Below are positions 51,643 to 61,450 of a DNA stretch of 64,000 nucleotides, piece after piece (position 1 is the stretch's first letter; each line of letters begins with the position of its first letter). The position numbers and the translations under genes are program-made. The DNA lies in assembly GCA_040751985.1 (NCBI GenBank), contig JBFMFU010000017.1, positions 3,706 to 67,705 of the forward strand, written 5' to 3'. The notes under the pieces were generated by a model that saw nothing but the letters and a program-made list of their open reading frames with translations, was not told where the DNA came from and ran no database searches. The DNA comes from Desulfoferula sp040751985 (GTDB lineage Bacteria > Desulfobacterota > Desulfarculia > Desulfarculales > Desulfarculaceae).

Positions 51643-51788
51643 GGACTCCTCCGCTGGCTGGCCGGCCCGGGCCCGGCGCGATCATAGCCCCCACCATAGG
51701 CCCAGCCGCCGGCGCTGCCCAATGAGCCGCTGCAAAAAATGGCCGCCGGGGCAGCCCAGACAGGCCAATCCGGGTATGCGCGCTTTCA

Positions 51789-51817
51789 TTGACCCTGCCC
51801 CAGGCCGGGGCTATGAT
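51789..51817 (+). promoter_or_regulatory. Sigma70 promoter for the glutaredoxin-pdxA operon
   Basis: TTGACC at 51789-51794 and TATGAT at 51812-51817, spacer 17; the gene starts 32 bp after the -10. Near consensus. Confidence 0.75.
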
Positions 51818-51848
51818 TTAGTTTTGCCGCTACGCAAAGGAGGCGAAC

Positions 51849-52103
51849 GTGGGCTCCCGCGAGTCCAAGGTGGTCATATTCACCACTCCCGGCTGCGGCC
51901 GCTGCCGGGCGGCCAAGGAATTTTTCGCGGCCCGCGGCCTGGCCGTGGAGGAGGTGGACGTGAGCGCCTCCCTGGCCGCCAAGCGCCGCCTGGCCCGCCT
52001 GGCGCCGGGGGCCCGGGTGGTGCCGGTGATCGCCCTGGGCCAGGAGGTGGAGGTGGGCTGGCGGCCCGAGTATTGGACCGAGCGCCTGGGGGGTGGGTCA
52101 TGA
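51849..52103 (+). CDS. Glutaredoxin-like protein
   Basis: 84 residues, GTG start with AAAGGAGGCGAAC upstream. VVIFTTPGCGRCRAAKEFFAARGL has the CGRC active site, and VVPVIALGQEVEVGW the cis-Pro and glutathione/thioredoxin-fold end. A NrdH/mycoredoxin-like dithiol reductase rather than classical Grx (Arg-Cys after Gly). Its TGA overlaps the pdxA ATG. Confidence 0.87.
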   Translation: MGSRESKVVIFTTPGCGRCRAAKEFFAARGLAVEEVDVSASLAAKRRLARLAPGARVVPVIALGQEVEVGWRPEYWTERLGGGS

Positions 52104-53044
52104 GGCCGCGCATTGCCGTGACCCTGGGCGACCCGGCCGGCGTGGGGCCGGAGATCGTGGCCCGGCTCTGCGCCGACCCGGCCACGCAGGAGCGCGCCGA
52201 GCTGGTGGTGGTAGGCCAGCGGGCCCTGCTGGAGCAAGGGGCCGCGGCCTGCGGCCTGCCCGCGCCCCAGGTGAAGGTAGTGGAGACCGGCCCGGCCGCA
52301 AACATCCCGCCCGGCCGGCCCAGCGCGGACAGCGGCCGCCTGGCCGGGGCCTTTGTGGAGGAGGCGCTGAGCCTGGTGCAGGCCGGCCAGGCCGCAGCCA
52401 TGGCCACGGCGCCCATCAGCAAGGAGGCCCTGGCCGCGGCCGGCTACGCCGACACCGGCCACACCACCCTCTTGGCCCGGCTTACGAACACCCCCCGGCC
52501 GGTGATGATGCTGGCCGGCGACAAGCTAAAGGTGGTGCTGGTGACCATCCACAAGGCCCTGCGTGAAGTGCCGGGGCTCTTGACCACCGAGGGCGTAGTG
52601 CACACGGCCCGGGTCACGGCCGAGAGCCTGCGCCGCTACTGGGGCCTGGCCGCGCCGCGCCTGGCCGTGTGCGGGCTCAACCCCCACGCCGGCGAGGGCG
52701 GGCTGTTCGGCGACGAGGAGGCGCGCATCATCGCCCCGGCCTGCACGGAGCTGAAGGCCGCGGGCGTGGCGGCAGAGGGGCCCCTGCCCCCGGACACCGT
52801 GTTCTGGCGCGCCGCCCAGGGGCAGTTCGACGCGGTGGTGTGCATGTATCACGACCAGGGCTTGATTCCGCTCAAGCTGCTGCACTTCGCGGACGCGGTG
52901 AACGTGACCTTGGGGCTGCCCGTGATACGCACCAGCGTGGACCACGGCACGGCCTATGACTTGGCCGGCACCGGCAAGGCCAACCCGGCGTCCATGATCG
53001 CGGCGGTCAAGCTGGCCGCGGAGATGGCGGGGGCGGGAGGATAA
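52100..53044 (+). CDS. pdxA: 4-hydroxythreonine-4-phosphate dehydrogenase
   Basis: 314 residues. VTLGDPAGVGPEIV, MATAPISKEALAAAGY with GHTTLLA (substrate loop), LNPHAGEGGLFGDEE and VCMYHDQGLIPLKLLHF (metal-binding His) and RTSVDHGTAYDLAG are all PdxA signatures. It makes 3-amino-1-hydroxyacetone phosphate for vitamin B6. ATG overlaps the glutaredoxin stop. PdxA-like homologues in catabolic clusters exist, but this sequence looks like the biosynthetic enzyme. Confidence 0.93.
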   Translation: MRPRIAVTLGDPAGVGPEIVARLCADPATQERAELVVVGQRALLEQGAAACGLPAPQVKVVETGPAANIPPGRPSADSGRLAGAFVEEALSLVQAGQAAAMATAPISKEALAAAGYADTGHTTLLARLTNTPRPVMMLAGDKLKVVLVTIHKALREVPGLLTTEGVVHTARVTAESLRRYWGLAAPRLAVCGLNPHAGEGGLFGDEEARIIAPACTELKAAGVAAEGPLPPDTVFWRAAQGQFDAVVCMYHDQGLIPLKLLHFADAVNVTLGLPVIRTSVDHGTAYDLAGTGKANPASMIAAVKLAAEMAGAGG

Positions 53045-53088
53045 GGATGGTGGGTGGCGATCCTCGGGTTGCCTTTCTGCGCGGGCAC

Positions 53089-53184
53089 CGCAGGAAAGGG
53101 AGGATTGCCACGGCGTGGCGGGAGGGCGGCGATGCCGTTACAGACCCTCTGGCCGCCGCGCCTCGCAATGACGGCTATGCTTGA
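53089..53184. repeat. GC-rich dispersed repeat, core copy 3
   Basis: CGCAGGAAAGGGAGGATTGC through GCCTCGCAATGACGGCTATG; matches the 23881-23993 core. The 419-bp gap 53045-53463 after pdxA consists of this copy and the next, with no gene. Confidence 0.75.
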
Positions 53185-53247
53185 TGGGGCAAAGACAAGA
53201 ATGTTGGGTAGCGGTCGAGAAGTTGTTTTGAAGACATCAAGATTAGT

Positions 53248-53409
53248 GAGTCATCGCGAGGAGCATCTTGGAAAAGATGCGACGTGGCGATCTTCGATTG
53301 TTACCTGTAGGCGGAACGCAGCGGACAACGGAAGATTGCCACGGCGCGGCGGGAGGGTGGCGGTGCTGTCACAGACATCTTTGCCGCCGCGCCTCGCAAT
53401 GACGGCTAT
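53248..53409. repeat. MITE-like 160-bp repeat, left of the GIY-YIG gene
   Basis: Begins GTGAGTCATCGCGAGGAGC and ends GCGCCTCGCAATGACGGC; the ends are inverted repeats (GTCATCGCGAGGAGC with GCGCCTCGCAATGAC, some mismatches). Contains an inner hairpin (GAGCATCTTGG ... AAGATGCGAC) and the dispersed core. A copy in the same orientation is at 53775-53945. Confidence 0.75.
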
Positions 53410-53463
53410 TTCTCTAGATTTGGAGTAGCGCACCTGGTGAGCCATATACAGAAATAGTGGGGC

Positions 53464-53757
53464 ATGAGCCGTCAGTACTACGTGTACATCGTGACCAACA
53501 AGGGCCGGGAAGTGCTCTACACCGGGGTCACCAATGACCTGGCCCGCAGGGTGTGGGAACACAAACACGGCGAGGGTGAAGGCTTCACTTCACGCTACAA
53601 CGCGGGCCGGCTGGTCTACTACGAGATTTGCGACGCCCCCGACACGGCCATCGCCCGCGAGAAGCAGATCAAGAAGGGACCGCGCAAGCGCAAGGTGGCT
53701 CTCATTGAGGGCATGAACCCCGCCTGGCGGGACCTGAGCGACGATTGGCTTGAATGA
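53464..53757 (+). CDS. GIY-YIG domain protein (UPF0213-like)
   Basis: 97 residues, a single GIY-YIG nuclease domain: YYVYIVTN is the GIY strand, VLYTGVTNDLARRVWEHKHG is the YIG strand with catalytic Arg, then Glu in IAREKQIKKGPRKRK. Stand-alone proteins of this type are common and may act on structured DNA. It is bracketed by two direct copies of the 160-bp repeat, a layout like a compound mobile unit. No strong ribosome site is seen. Confidence 0.85.
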   Translation: MSRQYYVYIVTNKGREVLYTGVTNDLARRVWEHKHGEGEGFTSRYNAGRLVYYEICDAPDTAIAREKQIKKGPRKRKVALIEGMNPAWRDLSDDWLE

Positions 53758-53774
53758 GAGCGGTTACAGGATCA

Positions 53775-53945
53775 GTGAGTCATCGCGAAGAGCATCTTGG
53801 GAAAGATACGACGTGGCGATTTTCGATTGTTACTCGTAGGCGAAACGCAGCGGACAACGGAAGATTGCCACGGCGCGGCGGGAGAGCAGCGGTGCCCTTA
53901 CAAACCTCTTGGCCGCCGCGCCTCGCAATGACGGCTATGCTTGAT
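53775..53945. repeat. MITE-like 160-bp repeat, right of the GIY-YIG gene
   Basis: Same direction and about the same length as 53248-53409, from GTGAGTCATCGCGAAGAGC to GGCTATGCTTGAT. It fills most of the 305-bp space before uvrA. The two copies differ at scattered positions, so the duplication is not recent. Confidence 0.75.
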
Positions 53946-53972
53946 TGGTTAAAGGCGGAAGCGTTGGGTTTT

Positions 53973-54000
53973 TTGCGAGGTCTCGATGTGGACCTATCAA
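53973..54000 (+). promoter_or_regulatory. Weak candidate promoter for uvrA
   Basis: TTGCGA (53973-53978), 16-base spacer, TATCAA (53995-54000), about 60 bp upstream of the gene. No convincing LexA box seen. Confidence 0.3.
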
Positions 54001-54062
54001 GAATCGTGAATCGTCTATTACCGATGCTCTTAACAACCGGCGGATAATCAAGCGCAGGCAGC

Positions 54063-56894
<2,832 letters not shown>

Positions 56895-56942
56895 CCCCAG
56901 GTTTTTATGTGCCTGCCCCGGAATTTATGACAAAATACAGCT

Positions 56943-57257
56943 ATGTCGCCGCAAGCGGGAAATAGCGCCCAGGCCGCGCAAGAGCTGGCGCATAGGATCG
57001 CCCCGGTCCTGCGGCGCTTTGGGGTGGTGCGGGCCGGGTTGTTCGGGTCCGTGGCCCGGGGCGAGGCCGGCCCGGCCAGCGACGTTGATCTCTTGGTGGA
57101 GTACCAGCCCGGCCGCCGGCTGCGCCTGCGCGAGCTGGTGGCGCTGCACGACGAGGTGGAGCGGGTGGCCGGCCGCAAGGCCCAGGTCATCGAGTACCGC
57201 CTGCTGCGCGAGCGCATCCGCGAGCGCGTGCTGGCCGAGCAGGTGCCGGTCTTATGA
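56943..57257 (+). CDS. mntA: MntA-type nucleotidyltransferase antitoxin
   Basis: 104 residues. GLFGSVARGEAGPASDVDLLVEY is the minimal nucleotidyltransferase signature (GS-x3-RG, D-x-D). MntA-type proteins adenylylate and inactivate their HepT (HEPN) RNase partner in the MNT/HEPN toxin-antitoxin system. The hepT frame starts in a ATGA overlap with this stop but is cut after 18 codons, so the pair is broken. GC content is like the host, unlike the genes that follow. Whether the antitoxin is still active is unknown. Confidence 0.85.
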   Translation: MSPQAGNSAQAAQELAHRIAPVLRRFGVVRAGLFGSVARGEAGPASDVDLLVEYQPGRRLRLRELVALHDEVERVAGRKAQVIEYRLLRERIRERVLAEQVPVL

Positions 57258-57310
57258 GCAAGGATTTGCTGCTGTACATCGAGGATATCGTCGAGGCCAT
57301 TTTTGGTTAG
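57254..57310 (+). pseudogene. hepT: hepT remnant (HEPN toxin, truncated after 18 codons)
   Basis: MSKDLLLYIEDIVEAIFG then TAG. The opening matches the start of HepT toxins (a D-x3-YL/I-x-DI pattern at the first helix), and the ATGA coupling to mntA is intact, but the R-x4-6-H catalytic part is missing. The next 160 bp contain no recognisable continuation in any frame, pointing to replacement by the adjacent insertion. Confidence 0.65.
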
Positions 57311-57404
57311 CTATGGAAGCATTTTTCCGTAATGGCTCTAAGGAGCGCCTTTTTCGCATGGCCTATAAACAGAAGCTCAATGGCGCCAAGCTAGGCAGCT
57401 GTTG

Positions 57405-57440
57405 TTGACATACTTACTCGGTGTATACTAGTGTATACTA
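57405..57440 (+). promoter_or_regulatory. Promoter/operator region with tandem GTGTATACTA repeat
   Basis: TTGACA at 57405-57410 is followed by two exact copies of GTGTATACTA (57421-57440). GTATAC within each copy is palindromic, so the pair is both a direct and an inverted repeat, typical of an operator bound by a dimer. TATACT inside each copy could serve as -10, though the spacers (13 and 23) are not ideal. It precedes the Panacea-like gene by 38 bp. Confidence 0.55.
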
Positions 57441-57477
57441 TAGGTGTGAACTACAAAGCCAACAAAGGGGGAAAATA

Positions 57478-57909
57478 ATGGACCGTAAGGAATGGGCCTT
57501 GCTGGCCATTGCCGCGGCCCAAGGAGACTTTCTTACTCCGGTTCAGCTGCAAAAAAGCGTTTTCCTTATGGACAGAAACCTCCAAGAAATGCTCGGTCCT
57601 TCGGGCTATGACTTTACTCCTTACCATTATGGACCATTCGATGCCAGAGTCTATGACGACGCAGAGCTCTTGCAGCTAGAAGGAGCAGTGGAGATAAAAA
57701 AAGCTGAAGGCGATAGGTGGTCGGAATACTCCGCCACGGCTGCGGGGCTAATTCGGGCAGAAGAGTTAAAAGCAAGAATCCCACCTGATGCGGCTGCATA
57801 CATAGGCGAAGTTGTAAAATGGGCTCGCTCCCTCACTTTTCAGCAGCTAATACGTGCCATCTACAGGAAATATCCTGAAATGAGAGCTAATAGCGTCTTT
57901 TCTGGTTAG
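57478..57909 (+). CDS. Panacea/SocA-like protein (DUF4065-type antitoxin candidate)
   Basis: 143 residues; ATG at 57478 after AAAGGGGGAAAATA, upstream Met codons rejected because they lie in the operator. LTPVQLQKSVFLMDRNL, GYDFTPYHYGPFDARVYDDAELLQLEGAVEI and YSATAAGLIRAEEL match the pattern of Panacea/SocA-type domains (LQKLLYF, YGPF-like). Those domains neutralise varied toxins encoded next to them. The C-terminus (FQQLIRAIYRKYPEMRANSVF) is conserved-looking. Four bases separate it from the Ntn-hydrolase gene. Composition is intermediate. Family assignment is by motif, not by a database match. Confidence 0.6.
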   Translation: MDRKEWALLAIAAAQGDFLTPVQLQKSVFLMDRNLQEMLGPSGYDFTPYHYGPFDARVYDDAELLQLEGAVEIKKAEGDRWSEYSATAAGLIRAEELKARIPPDAAAYIGEVVKWARSLTFQQLIRAIYRKYPEMRANSVFSG

Positions 57910-57913
57910 TATC

Positions 57914-58693
57914 ATGACGTTAATAGTCGGAGCTTTTTGTAGCGATGGTGTCGTACTAGGTGCGGATGGTGCGGCAACCGTCTCGCAGCAACCGGGCCAA
58001 GTAACTGCACGCCAAACCACAAAAAAGCTCGAAATAATAAATAATAAAATTATTGTCGGTATATCCGGGCCAGTCGGCCTTGGCCAGATTTTAAATGGAG
58101 TTATTAAAGATATTTGGGACTGCAAATTATTAAGTGGCAAAAAACTACATGAAGCAATGATTATTCTACGAGACCAAATATCAAAACCAATACGTGATGC
58201 TCTTAACATTTGCAGCGCAGGGAAAGATGCTTTGGGTTTTGCGGCGTTACAGTCAGGTTTATGCCATATCGCTCTATCCTTACCACTTCAAAATAAGCCT
58301 TGTCTGTTTAGCTTCGACCATCTGGGCATGCCTGAACAGTTAAATGAAAAAATACCTTTTTTTGCAATCGGCAGCGGCGCTCAACAGGCAGATCCTTTTT
58401 TACCTTTTTTGCGAAGGATTTTTTGGCCTGATAGCCTCCCGAATTTAACTGACGGCATCTTTGCTGTCTTATGGACACTTGACTATGTAATTAAGAGTAG
58501 TCCCGGAGGGGTTGCGGAGCCGAAGCAAGTGGTCATTTTGTCGAGGGAAGGAAATGATCTTGTTGCAAGGGAGCTCCCGGAAAGAGAGATTCAAGAACAT
58601 TTTGAAAGTATTAAAGCAGCGGAGCAAGCGCTAACTCAGTTTCGAAATGGATTTGAGGAAGGACCGACTACTGAGCCGCCTACGCCGGAATAA
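57914..58693 (+). CDS. Proteasome beta-subunit-like Ntn hydrolase
   Basis: 259 residues. The start MTLIVGAFCSDGVVLGADGA matches proteasome beta subunits after propeptide removal: the second residue is Thr, which Met-aminopeptidase would expose as the N-terminal nucleophile. In mature numbering Thr1 and Asp17 are in place, and Lys in TTKKLEI aligns with Lys33 after a four-residue insertion; IIVGISG and AIGSGAQQAD match the GxSG/GSG strands. No propeptide is present. The C-terminal tail (after residue 215) is charged and Pro/Glu-rich. The gene is visibly A/T-rich. It does not belong to an actinobacterial Prc or HslV operon. Activity and target are unknown. Confidence 0.72.
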   Translation: MTLIVGAFCSDGVVLGADGAATVSQQPGQVTARQTTKKLEIINNKIIVGISGPVGLGQILNGVIKDIWDCKLLSGKKLHEAMIILRDQISKPIRDALNICSAGKDALGFAALQSGLCHIALSLPLQNKPCLFSFDHLGMPEQLNEKIPFFAIGSGAQQADPFLPFLRRIFWPDSLPNLTDGIFAVLWTLDYVIKSSPGGVAEPKQVVILSREGNDLVARELPEREIQEHFESIKAAEQALTQFRNGFEEGPTTEPPTPE

Positions 58694-58698
58694 TCCCC

Positions 58699-59328
58699 CT
58701 ACCCCGCTGTCAGGTGATATGCCAGGTTATCCAGCTTCACGCTGAAGTCCACGTTCTCCACCTTGAAGCCCTCGGGCGCCTGTATCTGGGTGGGGGCGAA
58801 GTTTAGGATGCCGCGCACGGGCACCTCCACCAGGCGGTTGGCGATGTCCTGGGCGAACTGGGCTGGCGCGCAGATCACGCCTATCTCCACGCCCTTTTCC
58901 CGGCAGACCTCGCCCATCTTGTCCGGCGCGTGGATGACCAGGCCGGTGACCAGCTTGCGGCCGATCTTGATGGGATCGGCGTCGAAGGCGGCCACGAAGC
59001 GGTAGCCCTGCTTGGCGAAGTTTTCGTGGGCCACCAGGGCGCAGCCCAGGTTGCCCACCCCCACGATGGCCAGGCTCCACTCCTTGTTCAGGCCCAGGAT
59101 CTTCTTGATGTCGAACATCAGCTCCTTGACGTAGTAGCCCACCCCGCGCACGCCGAACTGGCCGAAGTAGGCCAGGTCCTTGCGTATCTGGGCGGGGTTC
59201 ACTCCGCAGAGCTCGGCCAGGGTCTTGGAGCTGACCACGGTCACCTGGTCCCGGATCAGCCCTTCCAAGGCGCGGGTGTACAAGGACAGGCGGGTGATGG
59301 TGGCCGCGGGGATCTTCAAGAACTTCAT
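58699..59328 (-). CDS. rex: Redox-sensing transcriptional repressor Rex
   Basis: 209 residues. The winged helix is at 1-75 (PAATITRLSLYTRALEGLI, VSSKTLAELCGVNPAQIRKDLAYFG, GQFGVRGVGYYV) and the NAD-binding Rossmann domain follows (IVGVGNLGCALV). Rex represses fermentation/respiration genes when NAD+ is high and releases at high NADH. ATG at 59328 chosen; a GTG ten codons earlier lacks a ribosome site. It is the last gene of the ATP synthase operon and its stop lies five bases from the proteasome-like gene. Confidence 0.93.
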   Translation of the reverse strand: MKFLKIPAATITRLSLYTRALEGLIRDQVTVVSSKTLAELCGVNPAQIRKDLAYFGQFGVRGVGYYVKELMFDIKKILGLNKEWSLAIVGVGNLGCALVAHENFAKQGYRFVAAFDADPIKIGRKLVTGLVIHAPDKMGEVCREKGVEIGVICAPAQFAQDIANRLVEVPVRGILNFAPTQIQAPEGFKVENVDFSVKLDNLAYHLTAG

Positions 59329-59342
59329 CGGCGGGCTTTCTG

Positions 59343-59360
59343 TTGTGATTGTGAGCACAT
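59343..59360. promoter_or_regulatory. Rex-box-like site upstream of rex
   Basis: TTGTGA-N6-GCACAT matches the length and left half of known Rex sites (TTGTGA-N6-TCACAA); the right half is imperfect. It lies 15 bp upstream of the rex ATG. A second candidate is at 61390-61407 before the atp operon. Confidence 0.4.
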
Positions 59361-59375
59361 GCCCGGAGCTTTTAA

Positions 59376-59404
59376 AGGGCCGAGCCCACGGGGGGCCCGG
59401 CCCT
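59376..59404 (-). terminator. Hairpin between atpE and rex
   Basis: On the minus strand AGGGCCGGGCCC pairs with GGGCTCGGCCCT, then TTAAAA. A short U run makes this a partial terminator that would reduce rex expression relative to atp genes. Confidence 0.6.
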
Positions 59405-59415
59405 AAGCTGCGCGC

Positions 59416-59781
59416 TTACATACCCAGGAACTTGGCCACCGGGGCCGCCATGGGGTAGGCGTAGAGCAGAATCAGGCTGATGACCAGCGCGTAAATACAC
59501 AGGGACTCCACCATGGCCAGGCCGATGAGCATGGTCACGGTGATCTTGCCCGAGGCCTCGGGGTTGCGGGCGGTGCCTTCCACGGCGCCCTTGATGGCGA
59601 TGCCCTGGCCGATGCCGGTGCCGAAGGCCGCGATGCCGATGCCGAAGCCGGCGGCGGTCACGGTGGCGGCGAACAGCTTGGCGGCCTCAGCCATAGCGCC
59701 GGGATCGGCGGCCAGGGCCACGGCGGCCAGGCCCAGGGTGAACAGGCCGGTCAGCCCCGCGATCAAAGAAAACTTCTTCAT
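59416..59781 (-). CDS. atpE: F0F1 ATP synthase subunit c, sodium-type ligand set
   Basis: 121 residues: a signal-like N-terminus (1-25) as in other Deltaproteobacteria, then the two-helix hairpin with ARNPEA in the loop. Q59 in GIGQG, E92-S93 and Y97 (MVESLCIYA) sit at the spacing of the Na+-binding residues Gln32, Glu65, Ser66 and Tyr70 of Ilyobacter; the Thr67 position is Leu. The ring would thus carry a carboxylate site with Gln/Ser ligands. H+ or Na+ use cannot be decided from sequence alone. Confidence 0.93.
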   Translation of the reverse strand: MKKFSLIAGLTGLFTLGLAAVALAADPGAMAEAAKLFAATVTAAGFGIGIAAFGTGIGQGIAIKGAVEGTARNPEASGKITVTMLIGLAMVESLCIYALVISLILLYAYPMAAPVAKFLGM

Positions 59782-59857
59782 CTCTCGCTCCTCACAGGTT
59801 TAGGTTCGTGCCTTCTTCCTTATGTGCGTGGGTGCCTTCTTCCCAAACGCTTGTAAC

Positions 59858-60547
59858 TTAGTGCGCCTCTTCCAGGGACCCGGCGATGTAGAGCATGGTC
59901 AGCAGGCTGAAGATGAAGGCCTGCACGAAGCTGGTGAAGATCGCCAGGAACATCATGGGCAGGGGCGCGAAGAACACGCCGGCCAGGACGAACAGGATGG
60001 CCAGCACCAGGTCCTCGCCCAGCACGTTGCCGAAGAGACGGAAGGTGAGCGAGAGGATGCGGCTGAAGTGGCCGATGAGCTCGATGGGCAGCATCAGGGG
60101 GGCCAGCCACCAGATGGGGCCCATGAAGTGCTTGATGTACTTGAAGCCGTGCTCCTTGATGCCGATGAAGTTGTAGAAGATGAACACCACCAGGGCCATG
60201 GACAGGGGGGTGTTGATGTTGCTGGTGGGGGAGAACATGCCCGGCAGCAGGCCGATCCAGTTCATGCACAGGATGTAGATGAACAGGGTGGCGATGAGCG
60301 GGTAGTAGGGCCGGCCGTGCTCGCCCATGACGTCCACGGCGAAGTCCTCGAAGCCGCCGATCAGGACCTCGAAGAAGTTCTGGCCGCCGGAGGGGATCAT
60401 CTTGACGGCGCCCACGGCCAGCTTGGCCGCCACCATCAAGAAGAGCATGATCAGCCAGGAGTAGACCACGTTGGGGTAGTGATGGAAGAAGTCGCCCAGC
60501 CCCACGGCCTCGAACAAGAGCCCCAACAGCATCAGTGGATGTTCCAT
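59858..60547 (-). CDS. atpB: F0F1 ATP synthase subunit a
   Basis: 229 residues, five to six helices. The essential Arg is in LSLTFRLFGNVLGEDLVL, preceded by PLMLPIELIGHFSR. It forms the two ion half-channels facing the c ring. GGAGG precedes the ATG. The delta, epsilon, F1 and b genes are not in this window, so the operon is split in the usual two-cluster deltaproteobacterial manner. Confidence 0.94.
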   Translation of the reverse strand: MEHPLMLLGLLFEAVGLGDFFHHYPNVVYSWLIMLFLMVAAKLAVGAVKMIPSGGQNFFEVLIGGFEDFAVDVMGEHGRPYYPLIATLFIYILCMNWIGLLPGMFSPTSNINTPLSMALVVFIFYNFIGIKEHGFKYIKHFMGPIWWLAPLMLPIELIGHFSRILSLTFRLFGNVLGEDLVLAILFVLAGVFFAPLPMMFLAIFTSFVQAFIFSLLTMLYIAGSLEEAH

Positions 60548-60551
60548 AGAC

Positions 60552-60956
60552 CTACGACTCCTCCTTGCGCAGCTTGATCGCCTGGCACAGGCCCCAGCCC
60601 ATGATGGTCAGCACCACCACCGACAGGCCGGCCAAGAGCCCCAGCGGCTCCACCCATCCCTGGCGCACCAGGAAGAACAGGACCACGGCGGTGGCCGCGA
60701 AGCGAAGATAGTATCTGACCAGCACCCGCCCCATGACCTTCTGCTGCCCCACGGGCAGCAGGGCGCGGCGCACGGTTCTTTCCAGCAGGCGGTAGTTGAC
60801 CAGGGCGATGGCCCCGCCCGCCACCACGCTCAGGGCGCTGTGCCAGTTCACCAGCACAAAGGCCCCGGCGCTGAGCAGGGCGAAGGTGACCACGTTGGCC
60901 CACCACAGCCCCTTCAAGAGGGCGCTCTCGGGCGCTGGCATGGTCAGCGGCTTCAC
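60552..60956 (-). CDS. atpI: ATP synthase subunit I (AtpI-like)
   Basis: 134 residues with four hydrophobic segments (WWANVVTFALLSAGAFVLV, ALSVVAGGAIALVNY, YLRFAATAVVLFFLV, LAGLSVVVLTIMGWGL). GTG at 60956 with GGGGAAG nine bases upstream is preferred over TTG at 60962. AtpI helps c-ring assembly and may bind Mg2+ or Na+. Directly follows atpZ. Confidence 0.85.
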   Translation of the reverse strand: MKPLTMPAPESALLKGLWWANVVTFALLSAGAFVLVNWHSALSVVAGGAIALVNYRLLERTVRRALLPVGQQKVMGRVLVRYYLRFAATAVVLFFLVRQGWVEPLGLLAGLSVVVLTIMGWGLCQAIKLRKEES

Positions 60957-60962
60957 GGCCAA

Positions 60963-61229
60963 CTACTTCCCCTGCTTCTTTTCCCGGTCCATGCGCTCCT
61001 GCGAGGCCTCGGTGCGCTTGTAGAGTATGTAAAGGTTGCGGAAGCCGGCCACAATGCCCATACCCAGCCCTATGAAAAACCCCCAGGGCTGGGTGCCGAA
61101 ATACCGGTCCACCAGGTAGCCCGCGGCCAGGCCCAGGACCGTGGCAATGACCATGGCCAGGCCCATGGAACTGACTCTGGCCAGTTGCAGCAAGTACTCC
61201 CTGGTGGATTCCTTGATGAACCGGCCCAA
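60963..61229 (-). CDS. AtpZ/AtpI-type small membrane protein
   Basis: 88 residues, two hydrophobic segments (LAMVIATVLGLAAGYLV and PWGFFIGLGMGIVAGFRNLYILY), TTG start with GCGGAGACC upstream. First gene of the F0 operon. AtpZ/AtpI pairs promote c-ring assembly and calcium/magnesium supply to F0. Confidence 0.85.
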   Translation of the reverse strand: MGRFIKESTREYLLQLARVSSMGLAMVIATVLGLAAGYLVDRYFGTQPWGFFIGLGMGIVAGFRNLYILYKRTEASQERMDREKKQGK

Positions 61230-61353
61230 ACCGGTCTCCGCCCCCGCCTGCCCCCATGGAGGGGCGTTTGCATTGTTCTGCCCTGCCGCGGAGTTGCGCC
61301 TAAGGGCCCGCGCACAGGTCTATCCCCCTCGCGCCGGGCATGGCGGTCATGAC

Positions 61354-61382
61354 TTGCTAACATGCTGGCAAATTCAAGTCAA
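61354..61382 (-). promoter_or_regulatory. Promoter of the atpZ-atpI-atpB-atpE-rex operon
   Basis: On the minus strand TTGACT (61382-61377), 17-base spacer, TAGCAA (61359-61354) with an extended TGT just upstream of the -10. About 125 bp from the atpZ start. Confidence 0.5.
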
Positions 61383-61389
61383 CTGTTTT

Positions 61390-61407
61390 TTGTGCTTTAA
61401 TGCGCAA
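61390..61407. promoter_or_regulatory. Rex-box-like inverted repeat before the atp operon
   Basis: TTGTGC-N6-GCGCAA, 18 bp, an inverted repeat with one mismatch pair, placed 8 bp upstream of the -35. Same spacing as the known Rex site TTGTGA-N6-TCACAA. With rex as the last gene this suggests feedback control, though the halves are not perfect. Confidence 0.45.
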
Positions 61408-61450
61408 TCGCCGGCCGGCCGGGGCAGGGTCCGGGCTCTTGGCACCAGGT

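Noticed and set aside
57914..58693. Classical proteasome (Prc) or HslV
   Set aside because: No alpha subunit, ATPase, Pup or HslU gene adjoins it, and the protein is longer with an acidic tail; only the Ntn core is similar.
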